A stretch of DNA of 64,000 nt from RHLJ01 sp040222455 (GTDB lineage: Bacteria > Bacteroidota > Rhodothermia > Balneolales > Balneolaceae). The notes under the pieces were generated by a model. The model was not told where the DNA came from, ran no database searches, and saw only the letters and a list, made by a program, of their open reading frames with translations. Position numbers and translations under genes: made by a program. Location of the stretch: assembly GCA_040222455.1 (NCBI GenBank), contig JAVKDD010000011.1:558001-622000 (forward strand). The letters are read 5' to 3'. Shown here piece after piece: positions 1 through 8,781 of this stretch (position 1 is its first letter; every line of letters starts with the position of its first letter).

Positions 1-112
1 TTAGGCGCATTTAATTAGAAATAGTTGATTGATATTCGTGAATGTAGAGAATCAATAGTTAATGGAATTACAGAATTAATTAGTCAAAAAAATCTTATCC
101 ATATAGCTTGGG

Positions 113-514
113 TTAGTTTTCTTTTATCAATATATAAGTATCACTGGTTGAAGCACTGTATTCTCGGTTCATCCGTATTTCATCATTAATTACCTGATAA
201 TCGAAGCTTCCATCAAGTATATAAGTCCAATCAAAATCTGCTGTAAATGCACATCCGTTGGTAAAAGTGATTTGATCATCATCAACTTCAAATGTTCCAT
301 TACAAATTGCAGGGTAATCGTTTATGTTGCTCACCCCTTCAAATGTAGCATTATTAAAAGTTAAGGAAACTTCTGCCGTTGCAAACCTGGAATTGTCACT
401 TACCCGATAAAATGTACCTGAGAAATCACCTTCAAATATTTTATCCGATGTATTATTTGAAGAACAACTGATTATTATGAAGGATAGGGTGATTAAAAAG
501 AGAATCTGTTTCAT
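113..514 (-). CDS. Hypothetical lipoprotein
   Basis: A 133-residue protein I do not recognise. The N-terminus is a lipoprotein signal: Lys at position 2, a hydrophobic stretch from residue 4 to 15, and a lipobox ending in Cys17 (IISC), followed by a Ser/Asn-rich linker. The mature part (about residues 28-130) is rich in beta-strand-forming residues and has two cysteines (in AICNG and NGCAF) that could form a disulfide. It is probably anchored in the inner or outer membrane facing the periplasm or outside. It stands alone on the minus strand, with no partner in the window. The ATG start is supported directly by the signal peptide. Function unknown. Confidence 0.75.
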   Translation of the reverse strand: MKQILFLITLSFIIISCSSNNTSDKIFEGDFSGTFYRVSDNSRFATAEVSLTFNNATFEGVSNINDYPAICNGTFEVDDDQITFTNGCAFTADFDWTYILDGSFDYQVINDEIRMNREYSASTSDTYILIKEN

Positions 515-590
515 AAAAGAAAAATAAAAGGTTAGCTAAATAACATGGAGTTTAGAAGAATATTTTGGACTAGCTATAAAAAATAAGATG

Positions 591-1178
591 TTAATCAGGC
601 TTAAATTCCATTTTGTCCATTTCAGTTATTTCTCTAATAACTTTACATGGATTTCCTGCCGCCACTACATTTTCAGGAATATTTTTGGTTACCACGCTCC
701 CTGAGCCAATTACGGAGTTATTACCAATAGTTATACCAGGATTGATTACTACTGATCCGCCAATCCATACATTATCTCCAATTGTGATTGGATGAGCAAT
801 TTCGAAATATTTATTTCTATGTTCATAGTGTATAGGATGAGAGACGGCATATATTCCAACATTTGGACCAATAAATACATGATTACCAATCACTACTTTT
901 GCACAGTCTAGGATGGTTAGGTTTGTATTTGCATAAAATTTGTTGCCAATTTCAATATTGTAGCCATAATCGCAGTATAAGGGAGGCTCGATATAAAACG
1001 ATTTAGGAGCTTTTCCAACAAGTTTCTTTAAGAGCTCATTTTTCTTGGAAAACGCTTTAGGTTTCGCAGTATTAAATTCAAAAAGAAGCTCTTTTGCATT
1101 CGCACGTTCTTCAGATAGTTTTTTTTCAAAAGCTTTAAAAGGTTTTGAAGAACACATTTTTTCTTTTTCAGTTAGCAT
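591..1178 (-). CDS. Maltose/galactoside-type O-acetyltransferase
   Basis: A left-handed beta-helix acetyltransferase of the maltose/galactoside acetyltransferase (LacA/Maa) family, which moves acetyl from acetyl-CoA to a sugar hydroxyl in the cytoplasm. I chose the ATG at 1178 (195 residues), because the family begins with MLTEKEKM or close to it; a TTG 16 codons upstream gives a longer but unlikely form. An N-terminal helical Mac domain (about 1-55) is followed by hexapeptide repeats such as IGNHVFIGPNVGI and IGDNVWIGGSVVINPG. The likely catalytic His is His114 in AVSHPIHYEHR, matching His115 of the family. The true sugar acceptor cannot be read from the sequence. Isolated gene. Confidence 0.9.
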   Translation of the reverse strand: MLTEKEKMCSSKPFKAFEKKLSEERANAKELLFEFNTAKPKAFSKKNELLKKLVGKAPKSFYIEPPLYCDYGYNIEIGNKFYANTNLTILDCAKVVIGNHVFIGPNVGIYAVSHPIHYEHRNKYFEIAHPITIGDNVWIGGSVVINPGITIGNNSVIGSGSVVTKNIPENVVAAGNPCKVIREITEMDKMEFKPD

Positions 1179-1267
1179 ATAACAGTATTTGTAAGATTTC
1201 AATACAATGAACTTTTCATTGAACAAAATTAGTTATTAAATCTAATTCTAAAGATAAGATAAGTTCT

Positions 1268-1666
1268 ATGAGTGAAAATCAAATGTCGTTTATACTTCGA
1301 CTAGCAGCAATTTATAATGTGATATGGGGAGCATGGGTGGTATTATTTCCCAATCATTTTTTTGAGTTAGTTGGAATGGAACCACCTTTACATGCCATGA
1401 TTTGGCAAGGAATGGGGATGGTAATCGGGGTTTATGGATTAGGTTATTGGTGGGCAGCTAGTGATCCAATAACGCACTGGCCTATAATTGCAGTTGGGTT
1501 CTTAGGCAAAATTTTTGGGCCAATTGGTTTTTTCGTTAATTACGTTCAAGGAGTAGTACCATTTGAATTTATATATATTTTGTTTACAAACGACTTTATC
1601 TGGTGGATTCCTTTCTTCCTAATTCTTAAAAAAGCTAATGAAGTAAAGAAGATTAAATGGATTTAA
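1268..1666 (+). CDS. Small four-helix integral membrane protein
   Basis: A 132-residue, strongly hydrophobic protein with about four membrane segments (roughly residues 7-26, 41-62, 70-93 and 100-120) and a short basic C-terminal tail (KKANEVKKIKWI). Trp and Phe are abundant near the segment ends. Similar small membrane proteins occur in Bacteroidota without a known function, and I recognise no catalytic motif. It starts at an ATG about 90 bases from the divergent acetyltransferase start, so the two genes may share a promoter region. Function unknown. Confidence 0.7.
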   Translation: MSENQMSFILRLAAIYNVIWGAWVVLFPNHFFELVGMEPPLHAMIWQGMGMVIGVYGLGYWWAASDPITHWPIIAVGFLGKIFGPIGFFVNYVQGVVPFEFIYILFTNDFIWWIPFFLILKKANEVKKIKWI

Positions 1667-1744
1667 AAGAGAAATAAGTGTTTGTCTAAAGAATAGTATT
1701 TATTTAGCTATAGGTATTAATCAGCTTACACTTTTAATCAACAA

Positions 1745-2305
1745 TCAATCTAATCCCAATAAATAATTCTCAGCTTTTTTTAGAACTTTTGGGAAAGAGT
1801 TTGAAGTATCAAAATAAGTTAGACCAGTTTTTTTACAAGACTTCTTAATCTTTTTGCTGTGTTCAATCATATTATTAACATGATCTATGATGTACTCATC
1901 TGACTTCTTGTTTAGCCAATCACCCTTTGCATCACTAAAATTTTTGATGTCCTGAACTTTTTTATTAACATCAATATCGGTGTAACCAAGAAAGCATACT
2001 CGAGTCTTTTTTGGGTGTTTGTTAATTAGTGTAACAAGAAGTTCTGGCAGAATAGCTTCGCCTTCTACTATATAATCAACTTCGCTGTAGAGCATACTTT
2101 CAAACATAGCTTTAAAGTAATTCCATGATCTCTTTGCGATATCATCTGGTAATAGTAAGTCATGAATACCAAGTTCAGGAATTCCATTTGTGAATCCCAT
2201 CACTAACCAGTCAAGTGAAAAGTATGAAATGCTCTTTTTTGAGGAGATTTTCTTTGCTAACATTGTCTTGCCGGTTCTTGAGGTTCCACTAATTATATAT
2301 AGCAT
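1745..2305 (-). CDS. P-loop ATPase/kinase-like protein
   Basis: A 186-residue P-loop protein with a Walker A motif at the extreme N-terminus (GTSRTGKTM, about residues 7-15). The sequence SYFSLDWLVMGF shortly after it, and YIVEGEAILPELL near residue 80, resemble the substrate-binding Asp and the Walker B-like strand of small nucleoside, shikimate or 2-phosphoglycerate kinase-like proteins. The DIDVNKK...FSDAKGDWL stretch would correspond to the lid. It is likely a cytoplasmic small-molecule kinase, but the substrate is unknown. The gene follows the ADP-ribosylglycohydrolase on the same strand after about 28 bases and could be co-transcribed with it. Start is ATG. Confidence 0.7.
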   Translation of the reverse strand: MLYIISGTSRTGKTMLAKKISSKKSISYFSLDWLVMGFTNGIPELGIHDLLLPDDIAKRSWNYFKAMFESMLYSEVDYIVEGEAILPELLVTLINKHPKKTRVCFLGYTDIDVNKKVQDIKNFSDAKGDWLNKKSDEYIIDHVNNMIEHSKKIKKSCKKTGLTYFDTSNSFPKVLKKAENYLLGLD

Positions 2306-2333
2306 AGACTTTGTTAATTTGATAGTTTTTTAA

Positions 2334-3707
2334 CTAATTAGAAGAAGGGATATACCAAACATTCTTCTCTAAATCGATTCCACCACCAAGTTCTTCCTGA
2401 ATTACACGATCTGTAATTAGAATTCCTTTTCTTGCCATATTTGAAAAGGTATCGTAACCATTATTTTCAAAGCCCATTCTTGTTCTGTGTATAAAGAATG
2501 TCTCAGAGAACGTACGATCAAAAGCCTTTTCGACTCCATCTTTGCCATATATAAATCCAAGCATTCCTCCCCAGGTTGCTGTTGGGTTATCTGAATCCCA
2601 ACCTGTTAAAACACCAATTTTTATAGTCTCGATTAAATCACCTTCTCCATAAAATAAACTCACTAAACTAGCAGCGAAATTAATACCTGCAGCAAAACAT
2701 CCATTGCAATACAGATTTTGAGAAGTAAGATCATATCCATCTAGTTCAGCTACTTGATAACGTTGATAAATTTCATCCCTTGTTAGTTCCCAAGGTATTC
2801 CTGCTTCATATTGGCTTTTCACAAATTCATACATCTTATACGGATAAGAATTTCTGGGTAGACTTAAAGATGCTAATTCAACTTGTCCCATTATCTGGTT
2901 CTTAAGAGGGATTGAATTAGAAGGATCAATATGAATGGCTAAGGAATATAAATGAACATAAAACTCAGAAATCCATTGTGCTTCATTTCTTGCAGTGGTT
3001 TGTATTGGAAGAATTGACATCTGTCTGGCAATATCGAACCTGGTTGGTGCAAAAAGCCCAAAAATTTCTGTGGTTAATTGTGCGTCAATCATTTCCCAAT
3101 GTGGGTTTAACTTTGGATTACTTGTTTCAGGAGGTAGTATTCCTTCATTCATTAAATCAAAAGCAGTTTGATTGGAAACCCATAAATAATTCTCTTCTTC
3201 AGGCCGAATATGTTTCAACCATCCATCTCTGATTTGTTCTGGAGTGAGTATGGAAGTGTTATTATTGTACAGCAATTCCTGGTACATATACTCGATATCA
3301 GTATCATCATCGGCTCCCCAAACCCCCGAAGAATCTTCAAAAACAAAATCTATAGTAGGAGATAGAGCACTAGGGATTCCTTCACCCCAAATACTTGGCT
3401 GATCGGGTTTACCCCAATCTTCTCTGGTATAGAATTCACCAGTTTTAATTTCTCCAATATTTCCGATTTTATCCATTTCTGTAACTAAGCCAGTCCAATT
3501 AGCGATACATTGAGCTAGCCAAAATCCATGCAATTTATCCTGATATTCGCTTCTTGAAATGATAAAATCGGTTTGGGTTGGTGTGTAGGTTTTATATTTA
3601 AAGTTGGGATTTTTCAGAACTGCCATTTCAGGTTGATTTCCCGTTTTACAACCGATCAAAACGGAAAGTATGAGCAGAGCTAATGAAGAGATTTTAGTTT
3701 TATTCAT
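2334..3707 (-). CDS. ADP-ribosylglycohydrolase family lipoprotein
   Basis: A 457-residue exported member of the ADP-ribosylglycohydrolase (DraG/ARH) family, which cleaves ADP-ribose from proteins or related N- and O-glycosidic bonds using two metals. The N-terminus is a lipoprotein signal with Cys20 (SVLIGC). The family core is visible: DKLHGFWLAQCIANW at the start of the domain, the acidic metal motif WGADDDTDIEY (about residue 130), and the C-terminal metal motif GWDSDNPTATWGGMLG (about residue 370), equivalent to GGDSD in DraG. Its start overlaps the stop of the upstream MBL hydrolase gene by ATGA, so the two are translationally coupled. A membrane-anchored extracytoplasmic location is unusual for enzymes acting on intracellular ADP-ribosylation, so the substrate may be a nucleoside or sugar conjugate. 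Family firm, substrate unknown. Confidence 0.85.
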   Translation of the reverse strand: MNKTKISSLALLILSVLIGCKTGNQPEMAVLKNPNFKYKTYTPTQTDFIISRSEYQDKLHGFWLAQCIANWTGLVTEMDKIGNIGEIKTGEFYTREDWGKPDQPSIWGEGIPSALSPTIDFVFEDSSGVWGADDDTDIEYMYQELLYNNNTSILTPEQIRDGWLKHIRPEEENYLWVSNQTAFDLMNEGILPPETSNPKLNPHWEMIDAQLTTEIFGLFAPTRFDIARQMSILPIQTTARNEAQWISEFYVHLYSLAIHIDPSNSIPLKNQIMGQVELASLSLPRNSYPYKMYEFVKSQYEAGIPWELTRDEIYQRYQVAELDGYDLTSQNLYCNGCFAAGINFAASLVSLFYGEGDLIETIKIGVLTGWDSDNPTATWGGMLGFIYGKDGVEKAFDRTFSETFFIHRTRMGFENNGYDTFSNMARKGILITDRVIQEELGGGIDLEKNVWYIPSSN

Positions 3708-4552
3708 TTTACTTCCAAAAGGGCATAACGTTTTTCTTCATCTTGTACCAAAACACCATTTTTTATATGTATAGAGTGATAAAAGAAAATGGCAGCTTTT
3801 TCTTTAACTGCTTGTTTAAGCAACAAAGTTTTTGCTTTTTTTGACTGAATAGGATCAATATCCATTTCTTTCATGGCATAATGATTTAAATGATATTCAT
3901 TGGGAACTAAATCGCCCAAAAAATAAGCGGTTTCACCACCATCTTGTATTTTTACAATTTGATGGCCTGGAGTATGTCCTCCGGTTTTTATAAGGGTGAT
4001 ACCCGGTAATAACTCAAAATAGGTGTCGGTGATCAAAACCAATTTTTCTTCGGCATAGAGTTTATAAAATTCATCTAAATTATAATCACTACCTAATACC
4101 GGGTTTATTTCGCCCATTCTTTGTACAGCATAATGCCATTCTAATTTCTGTAGAAAATAGTTTGCGTTTGGAAGAGTGGGCTGAGTTGTAGCATGATCAT
4201 CTACAAAAGTACACCCGGCCGCATGATCAAAGTGTAAATGAGTAAGCACAACGTGTGTTACATCTTTTGGCTCAATACCAAAAATATCCAGATTCGTTTT
4301 AAGATTAGAAGTATTTGTATAGCTACTTTTAGCGTCTAATCCCCACCCAAGCCCCGTATCAAGTAAAATTACACGATTGCCATCTTTGATTAAAATCGGA
4401 TCTATTCCAACCTCAGTTGAGTTTGTTGGTACGCCTTCAAACTGCTTTTTTGAAGTGATATCTGTGGCATCTTTCTTCTGAAAAATCCCGTTATTATATA
4501 CATCAAAAATTCCTTCACTAAGTTGTTCTATTTCAAAGCGACCTATTTTCAT
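3704..4552 (-). CDS. MBL-fold metallo-hydrolase
   Basis: A metallo-beta-lactamase-fold hydrolase of about 283 residues. The zinc-binding motif THLHFDHAAG (HxHxDH, about residues 104-113) is followed by GGHTPGHQI (third His region) and FLGDLVPNEYH with its bridging Asp. The class includes lactonases, glyoxalase II-like enzymes and phosphodiesterases, so the substrate is not clear. It has no signal peptide and is probably cytoplasmic. I chose the ATG at 4552, giving MKIGRFEIEQL, the usual start of this subfamily; a TTG at 4591 would add 13 residues. It lies first in an operon with the ADP-ribosylglycohydrolase (4-base overlap) and is divergent from the oxidoreductase at 4636. Confidence 0.88.
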   Translation of the reverse strand: MKIGRFEIEQLSEGIFDVYNNGIFQKKDATDITSKKQFEGVPTNSTEVGIDPILIKDGNRVILLDTGLGWGLDAKSSYTNTSNLKTNLDIFGIEPKDVTHVVLTHLHFDHAAGCTFVDDHATTQPTLPNANYFLQKLEWHYAVQRMGEINPVLGSDYNLDEFYKLYAEEKLVLITDTYFELLPGITLIKTGGHTPGHQIVKIQDGGETAYFLGDLVPNEYHLNHYAMKEMDIDPIQSKKAKTLLLKQAVKEKAAIFFYHSIHIKNGVLVQDEEKRYALLEVK

Positions 4553-4635
4553 ATTTGCTGAATTAAAATCTGAAATTACAGGTTGAAACAACTTAATAAA
4601 TCTTCGCTTTCAATCAATTCGTTTTATCTTCTACT

Positions 4636-6237
4636 ATGAATTCTTATGACGCTATTATTATAGGCTCAGGGCATAACGGACTAACGACGGGATGTTACCT
4701 AGCAAAAAATGGATTTAAAGTTTTAGTTCTTGAGCGCAGAGAAACCATAGGTGGTGCTGTTTGTACAGAGCGAATGTTTGAATCTCCAGAAAATCCGAAC
4801 GGGTTTTTAATGGATGTAGGATCATCGGTACATATTATGATTCATCAAACGGGAATAATTGAAGAACTGGAGCTTTATAAGTACGGATTAGAGTATATCG
4901 ATATGGATCCTATCATGTCTTATCCCGTTGCAACAGGAAAAGGTGTAATTCATTTCTGGAAGGATGTTGATCGAACTCTCGAATCTATTTCGAAAGTTGC
5001 TCCAGAAGATGTAAAGAATTACAAAGAGTTCATTGATTTCTGGGGGAAGATCAATAAAGGTGTTTTGAAAGCATTTATGACTACTCCAACTACCGGTGGA
5101 ATAATAAAAGAAATGGCAAGAGCTCAGATTAAAGATGGAGCTATGTTCAAGAAAGGAGAGAGCACGTCAGGACTACAGAAAATTTTATCTAGTTATGGAA
5201 AAGTTGTGGATGATGCTTTTGATAGTCCCCATATGAAAGCGGCATTATTGTGGTTTGCCGCACAATCGGGTCCGTTACCAGATCATTCAGCAACAGGAGA
5301 TTTTGCGGGTTGGCAATCAATGTTACATCAAAGTGGTGCAAAACATCCTAAAGGTGGAAGTGGGATGTTAACTCAGGCTATGAAAAATTTAATTGAAGCA
5401 CATGGAGGAGAAGTAAAAGCGAATCATCCCATAAAAAAGATTCTGATTGAAAATGGGAAAGCTATTGGCGTGCAAACTGAACAGGGCGAGGAGTTCATGG
5501 CTCCAATCGTAGTTTCGAATGCTCACGTACAAACAACGATGATGAAGATGGTAGGTCGAGAACATTTAGAAGATTCTATGTTTAAGAAAGTAGAAAACAT
5601 AAATGTCGGAAATGGATTTGGAATGGTGATTCGATGTGCTGTTGAAGAACTACCTGAATATTCGGCTGCACCAGGTGATCCTTATATTCACAATGGAATT
5701 CAATTAATGGCGCCATCTGTACAGTATATGAACAATGCGATTGGTGACTATACGAAAAAGCTTCCCCCAGAAAAACCTGCCGTGCTTGCAATGACATTCT
5801 CTAAAATCGATCCTGAAGTTGCGAAAGATGGGAAACATACCATGTTTGTTTGGGCTCAATGGCATCCTTATGAATTAGCAAATGGATTACAATGGGATGA
5901 TATCCGCGAAAAAGAAGCTCAAAAAATATATGACGTAGTAGTAGACTATGCTCCAAATATGAAAGGGAAGCTCATTGATTGGTATATTCAAACTCCTTTA
6001 GATATTGAAAGAAAACATGGACTATTAAAAGGAAATGTAATGCATGTCGAAATGAGTTTTGACCAAATGTTTATGTTTCGTCCAATTCCTGAAATGAGTA
6101 GGTATGAAACTCCTATAAAAAACTTATACCTTTCGAGCGCTTCCTGCCATCCGGGCGGTGGAGTTTTTGGAGCAGCTGGGCATAACGCTGCACAAGTAAT
6201 CTTAAAGAAATCTAAAAAGAAAAAGTGGTTTAATTGA
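4636..6237 (+). CDS. CrtI/PYROXD2-like FAD-dependent oxidoreductase
   Basis: A 533-residue FAD/NAD(P)-binding amine oxidase-type protein of the phytoene desaturase superfamily. The dinucleotide-binding motif GSGHNGLTTGCYLAKNG is at residues 10-26, followed by VLERRETIGGAV, and the typical C-terminal FAD motif LYLSSASCHPGGGVFGAAG lies at about 495-513. The pattern is closer to the PYROXD2-like branch (broad 'NAD(P)/FAD-dependent oxidoreductases') than to true carotenoid desaturases, and no crtB or other carotenoid gene is nearby, so a role in carotenoid synthesis is not supported by context. The gene overlaps the racemase homologue downstream (TTGA), indicating coupled translation. Confidence 0.85.
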   Translation: MNSYDAIIIGSGHNGLTTGCYLAKNGFKVLVLERRETIGGAVCTERMFESPENPNGFLMDVGSSVHIMIHQTGIIEELELYKYGLEYIDMDPIMSYPVATGKGVIHFWKDVDRTLESISKVAPEDVKNYKEFIDFWGKINKGVLKAFMTTPTTGGIIKEMARAQIKDGAMFKKGESTSGLQKILSSYGKVVDDAFDSPHMKAALLWFAAQSGPLPDHSATGDFAGWQSMLHQSGAKHPKGGSGMLTQAMKNLIEAHGGEVKANHPIKKILIENGKAIGVQTEQGEEFMAPIVVSNAHVQTTMMKMVGREHLEDSMFKKVENINVGNGFGMVIRCAVEELPEYSAAPGDPYIHNGIQLMAPSVQYMNNAIGDYTKKLPPEKPAVLAMTFSKIDPEVAKDGKHTMFVWAQWHPYELANGLQWDDIREKEAQKIYDVVVDYAPNMKGKLIDWYIQTPLDIERKHGLLKGNVMHVEMSFDQMFMFRPIPEMSRYETPIKNLYLSSASCHPGGGVFGAAGHNAAQVILKKSKKKKWFN

Positions 6238-7295
6238 ATTCTACGCTAGTTATTCATTTATCGAAGTTAGATCATAATCTAAATGCTATAAAACGAAGAT
6301 TAAAGCCAGGAGTTAAAAGAATGGCTGTTGTAAAGGACAACGCATACGGTCATGGAGTCCTGCCTATCGCCAATCATATTAAGGATAAAGTAGATTGGTT
6401 TTGTGTAGCCCGAGTGGGAGAAGCTAAACAACTAAGAGAATTCGGAATTGAGAATCCAATTCTAGTTTTTGAAGCTCCGTTAGAAAAAACAGCTAATATT
6501 TTTCTTGATTATAATTTAACAGCAACTCTTTCGGAAATCGACTCTCTAAATGTATTAAAAAGTGGAACTGAGTTTCATATTAATATTGATACTGGAATGC
6601 ATCGTTTAGGAGTGCTTCCTCAGGATGTATTAGAATTATCAGCCGCTATTTCAAAATATCCCGAACTAAAATGTACTGGTATTTACACTCATTATTTTAA
6701 ATCAGATGATCCCGGAAATCCAGAGGTTAAAGATCAATTGGAGCTTTTTAAAAGCATTAGAAGCCAGTTTCCATCCGAATGGCTGACACATACAGCAAAC
6801 TCAGGTGGGATTTTCCACTATGGTGATTTAGATTTACAATTTGATGCAGTACGCCCTGGAGTTTGCTTGTATGGCTATGGAGCTGGGGAAGTGGATGTCC
6901 CAGAGTTAGAACCAATTTTAGACTGGAAGTCCTTTTTAATGCAAGTAAAAAAAGTAACTAAGGGAGAGTCTGTTAGTTATGGAGCAAAATGGATTGCTCC
7001 TTCAGATGGATATATTGGAATAATTCCATCAGGGTATAGTGATGGGATTCCTAGAGTTTTAACAAACTCCATCAAGTTAAAAATAGGAGAAAAACTATAC
7101 GACCAAGTGGGAACAATTAGTATGAATTACTCGATAGTATTTCTTGGAAATGATACCTATGAAAAAGGTACAGAAGTGTATTTATTGAAAGGAAAAACAC
7201 TTTCAGCAAGTGAATGGGCAAAAAAAGCAAATACCATTCCCTACGAAATTACGACTAGCATTAAAGAGCGAGTTCCTAAAGAGTATCAGTTATAA
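6234..7295 (+). CDS. Alanine racemase homologue (PLP fold III)
   Basis: A 353-residue protein of the alanine racemase family, which interconverts L- and D-alanine for peptidoglycan. PLP Lys34 sits in AVVKDNAYGHG, Arg124 in DTGMHRLG, the PLP-pyridine Arg207 in VRPGVCLYG, and the second catalytic base Tyr249 in VSYGAKW, so both bases are kept. Two normally conserved positions differ: the Asp that follows Met in the substrate-entry motif is Asn298 (SMNYS, usually MDQ or MDM), and the carbamylated Lys site is Asn117. It begins with TTG inside the stop of the oxidoreductase gene. It may be a true racemase or one with a different amino-acid preference; the operon partner offers no clear clue. Confidence 0.85.
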   Translation: MNSTLVIHLSKLDHNLNAIKRRLKPGVKRMAVVKDNAYGHGVLPIANHIKDKVDWFCVARVGEAKQLREFGIENPILVFEAPLEKTANIFLDYNLTATLSEIDSLNVLKSGTEFHINIDTGMHRLGVLPQDVLELSAAISKYPELKCTGIYTHYFKSDDPGNPEVKDQLELFKSIRSQFPSEWLTHTANSGGIFHYGDLDLQFDAVRPGVCLYGYGAGEVDVPELEPILDWKSFLMQVKKVTKGESVSYGAKWIAPSDGYIGIIPSGYSDGIPRVLTNSIKLKIGEKLYDQVGTISMNYSIVFLGNDTYEKGTEVYLLKGKTLSASEWAKKANTIPYEITTSIKERVPKEYQL

Positions 7296-7300
7296 TTTAA

Positions 7301-7780
7301 CTAATAATCAATCGTCTCTATTTCAACATCAAAGACGAGTGTTTCTGTTGTAGAGTTAAGATCTTCAGGAATTACTAAAACTCTTCGTTCTCCTTCTTTC
7401 ATTCCTAAAACGCCTTCTACAAACCCATCACCCACATAGTTAATAGTTGATTGAGTACCTACATTGTTAACTCTAACGGGAGAAGTACTACCATTTACAT
7501 AAGAACTACCAATAATTTCACCATCCAATCTGGTAGTGTAATACATATAAGCATCATCTCTTATGACTAAGTCGAAAGATTCGGGATTTCCATCTTCAAT
7601 GAGATAGTATATCAAACCTGATTCGAATGTAATTTTAGAAAGAGCAGAGGTAGTATCTGGTAAAGGTGGTGCATCAGAATAATCTGCAACAAAAGGGTTA
7701 CTATCATTATTACAAGCAGAAACGAATGCGATAGTACATATAAGCAGTAAAAAGTTTCTCGCGCTATTTTTTGAGATCAT
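7301..7780 (-). CDS. FKBP-like lipoprotein
   Basis: A 159-residue lipoprotein with signal residues 1-22 and lipobox Cys23 (FVSAC). The C-terminal half matches the FKBP-type peptidyl-prolyl isomerase fold: a strand near FDLVIRDDAYMYY, then GFVEGVLGMKEGERRVLVIP (about residues 120-139), which is the family's 'G..eGL.gMk.Gekr...iP' core, and a final strand LVFDVEIETIDY. Several active-site aromatics of FKBP are not obvious, so catalytic activity is uncertain; it may be a chaperone-like lipoprotein acting on exported proteins. It is convergent with the racemase gene, with only 5 bases between them. Confidence 0.75.
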   Translation of the reverse strand: MISKNSARNFLLLICTIAFVSACNNDSNPFVADYSDAPPLPDTTSALSKITFESGLIYYLIEDGNPESFDLVIRDDAYMYYTTRLDGEIIGSSYVNGSTSPVRVNNVGTQSTINYVGDGFVEGVLGMKEGERRVLVIPEDLNSTTETLVFDVEIETIDY

Positions 7781-7914
7781 CTATAGAAGTTTGAACATTC
7801 TTTGTTTCGAGATATAAACCGAATACAAAGAGTTTTAGTATATATTTTAACAGCCTTGAAGATACTGCTTCATTCGGAAAAAAACTGGATTCATAAATGC
7901 AAAATTATTGATAA

Positions 7915-8772
7915 TTATGATTCAGATTCTCCAAAGGCTTCTTTTAATTCTTTCTCTCTACGTTTTCCAGCCATGTAACTAACCCAAATGGAAAACTCAT
8001 AGAGAACCGCAAGGGGCATGGCTATTAAAATTTGAGAGATTGGATCTGGAGGAGTAAGCAATGCTGCCATTACTAAGCAAACTATCAAAGCATGTCTACG
8101 ATATTTTCTTAAAAAAGCAGGTGTTAATATTCCAATTTTAGAAAGTGCATAACTAACAATGGGAACCTGGAAAATTAATCCACAAGAAATAACCCACATC
8201 GCAAGCGAACTGAAATATTCATTAATATCAAAGTCATTTCGAACAATTCCCGAATCAGAAATATTGAATGAAGCAAAGAACTGAAGTGCAAAAGGAACAA
8301 GAATTAAATATCCAAAAGCAACTCCAATAAGAAAGAAAAGTGTAATAAAGAGTGCGCTAACTATGGTTTTCCATTTTTCTTTGGTTTCCAAAGCAGGCTC
8401 TATGAATGCCCAAATCTGAAAAATAAAAAAGGGCGACCCAATTATAAATCCAGATATAAAAAGCATTCCCCAAAAAGTAAAAAACTGTCCGGGTAATTTT
8501 CTGCTTTGTAGTGTTAAATCAATAGCATCCACATTTATGATATCGTACATAAAAAAACTGGCCTTAGTAGGACCTAAAAGTACGGCATCAATTACAAAAT
8601 CAGAGAAGATGAAGGCTACAATTACGCCTACAACTATTCCTACCATTCCTTTTATGATTCTCCAACGCAATTCTTCCAAATGTTCTAAAAAAGACATTTG
8701 ATCGGTACGATCAGCGGGCTTTACTACTTTAGGAGGCTGAGCTCCCATTATTTGACGTTTCTCGGTAGACAA
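7915..8772 (-). CDS. tatC: Sec-independent protein translocase TatC
   Basis: TatC is the receptor subunit of the twin-arginine pathway, which exports folded proteins across the cytoplasmic membrane. The protein has the hallmark FLEHLEELRWRI at the end of the cytoplasmic N-terminus, then six membrane segments, with FRKYRRHALIVCLVMAALLTPPDPISQ near the fifth segment. Length up to 285 residues, against about 250 for the family. The first possible start is TTG at 8772, just 9 bases after glyA; ATGs at 8748 and 8697 are alternatives that shorten only the variable N-terminus. It is the last gene of the rpiB-glyA-tatC group. No tatA/B gene is in the window. Confidence 0.95.
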   Translation of the reverse strand: MSTEKRQIMGAQPPKVVKPADRTDQMSFLEHLEELRWRIIKGMVGIVVGVIVAFIFSDFVIDAVLLGPTKASFFMYDIINVDAIDLTLQSRKLPGQFFTFWGMLFISGFIIGSPFFIFQIWAFIEPALETKEKWKTIVSALFITLFFLIGVAFGYLILVPFALQFFASFNISDSGIVRNDFDINEYFSSLAMWVISCGLIFQVPIVSYALSKIGILTPAFLRKYRRHALIVCLVMAALLTPPDPISQILIAMPLAVLYEFSIWVSYMAGKRREKELKEAFGESES

Positions 8773-8781
8773 AGTGTGGAA

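Noticed and set aside
1179..1226. TTG-initiated extension of the acetyltransferase
   Set aside because: MLTEKEKM at 1178 is the normal family start, so the upstream TTG is unlikely.
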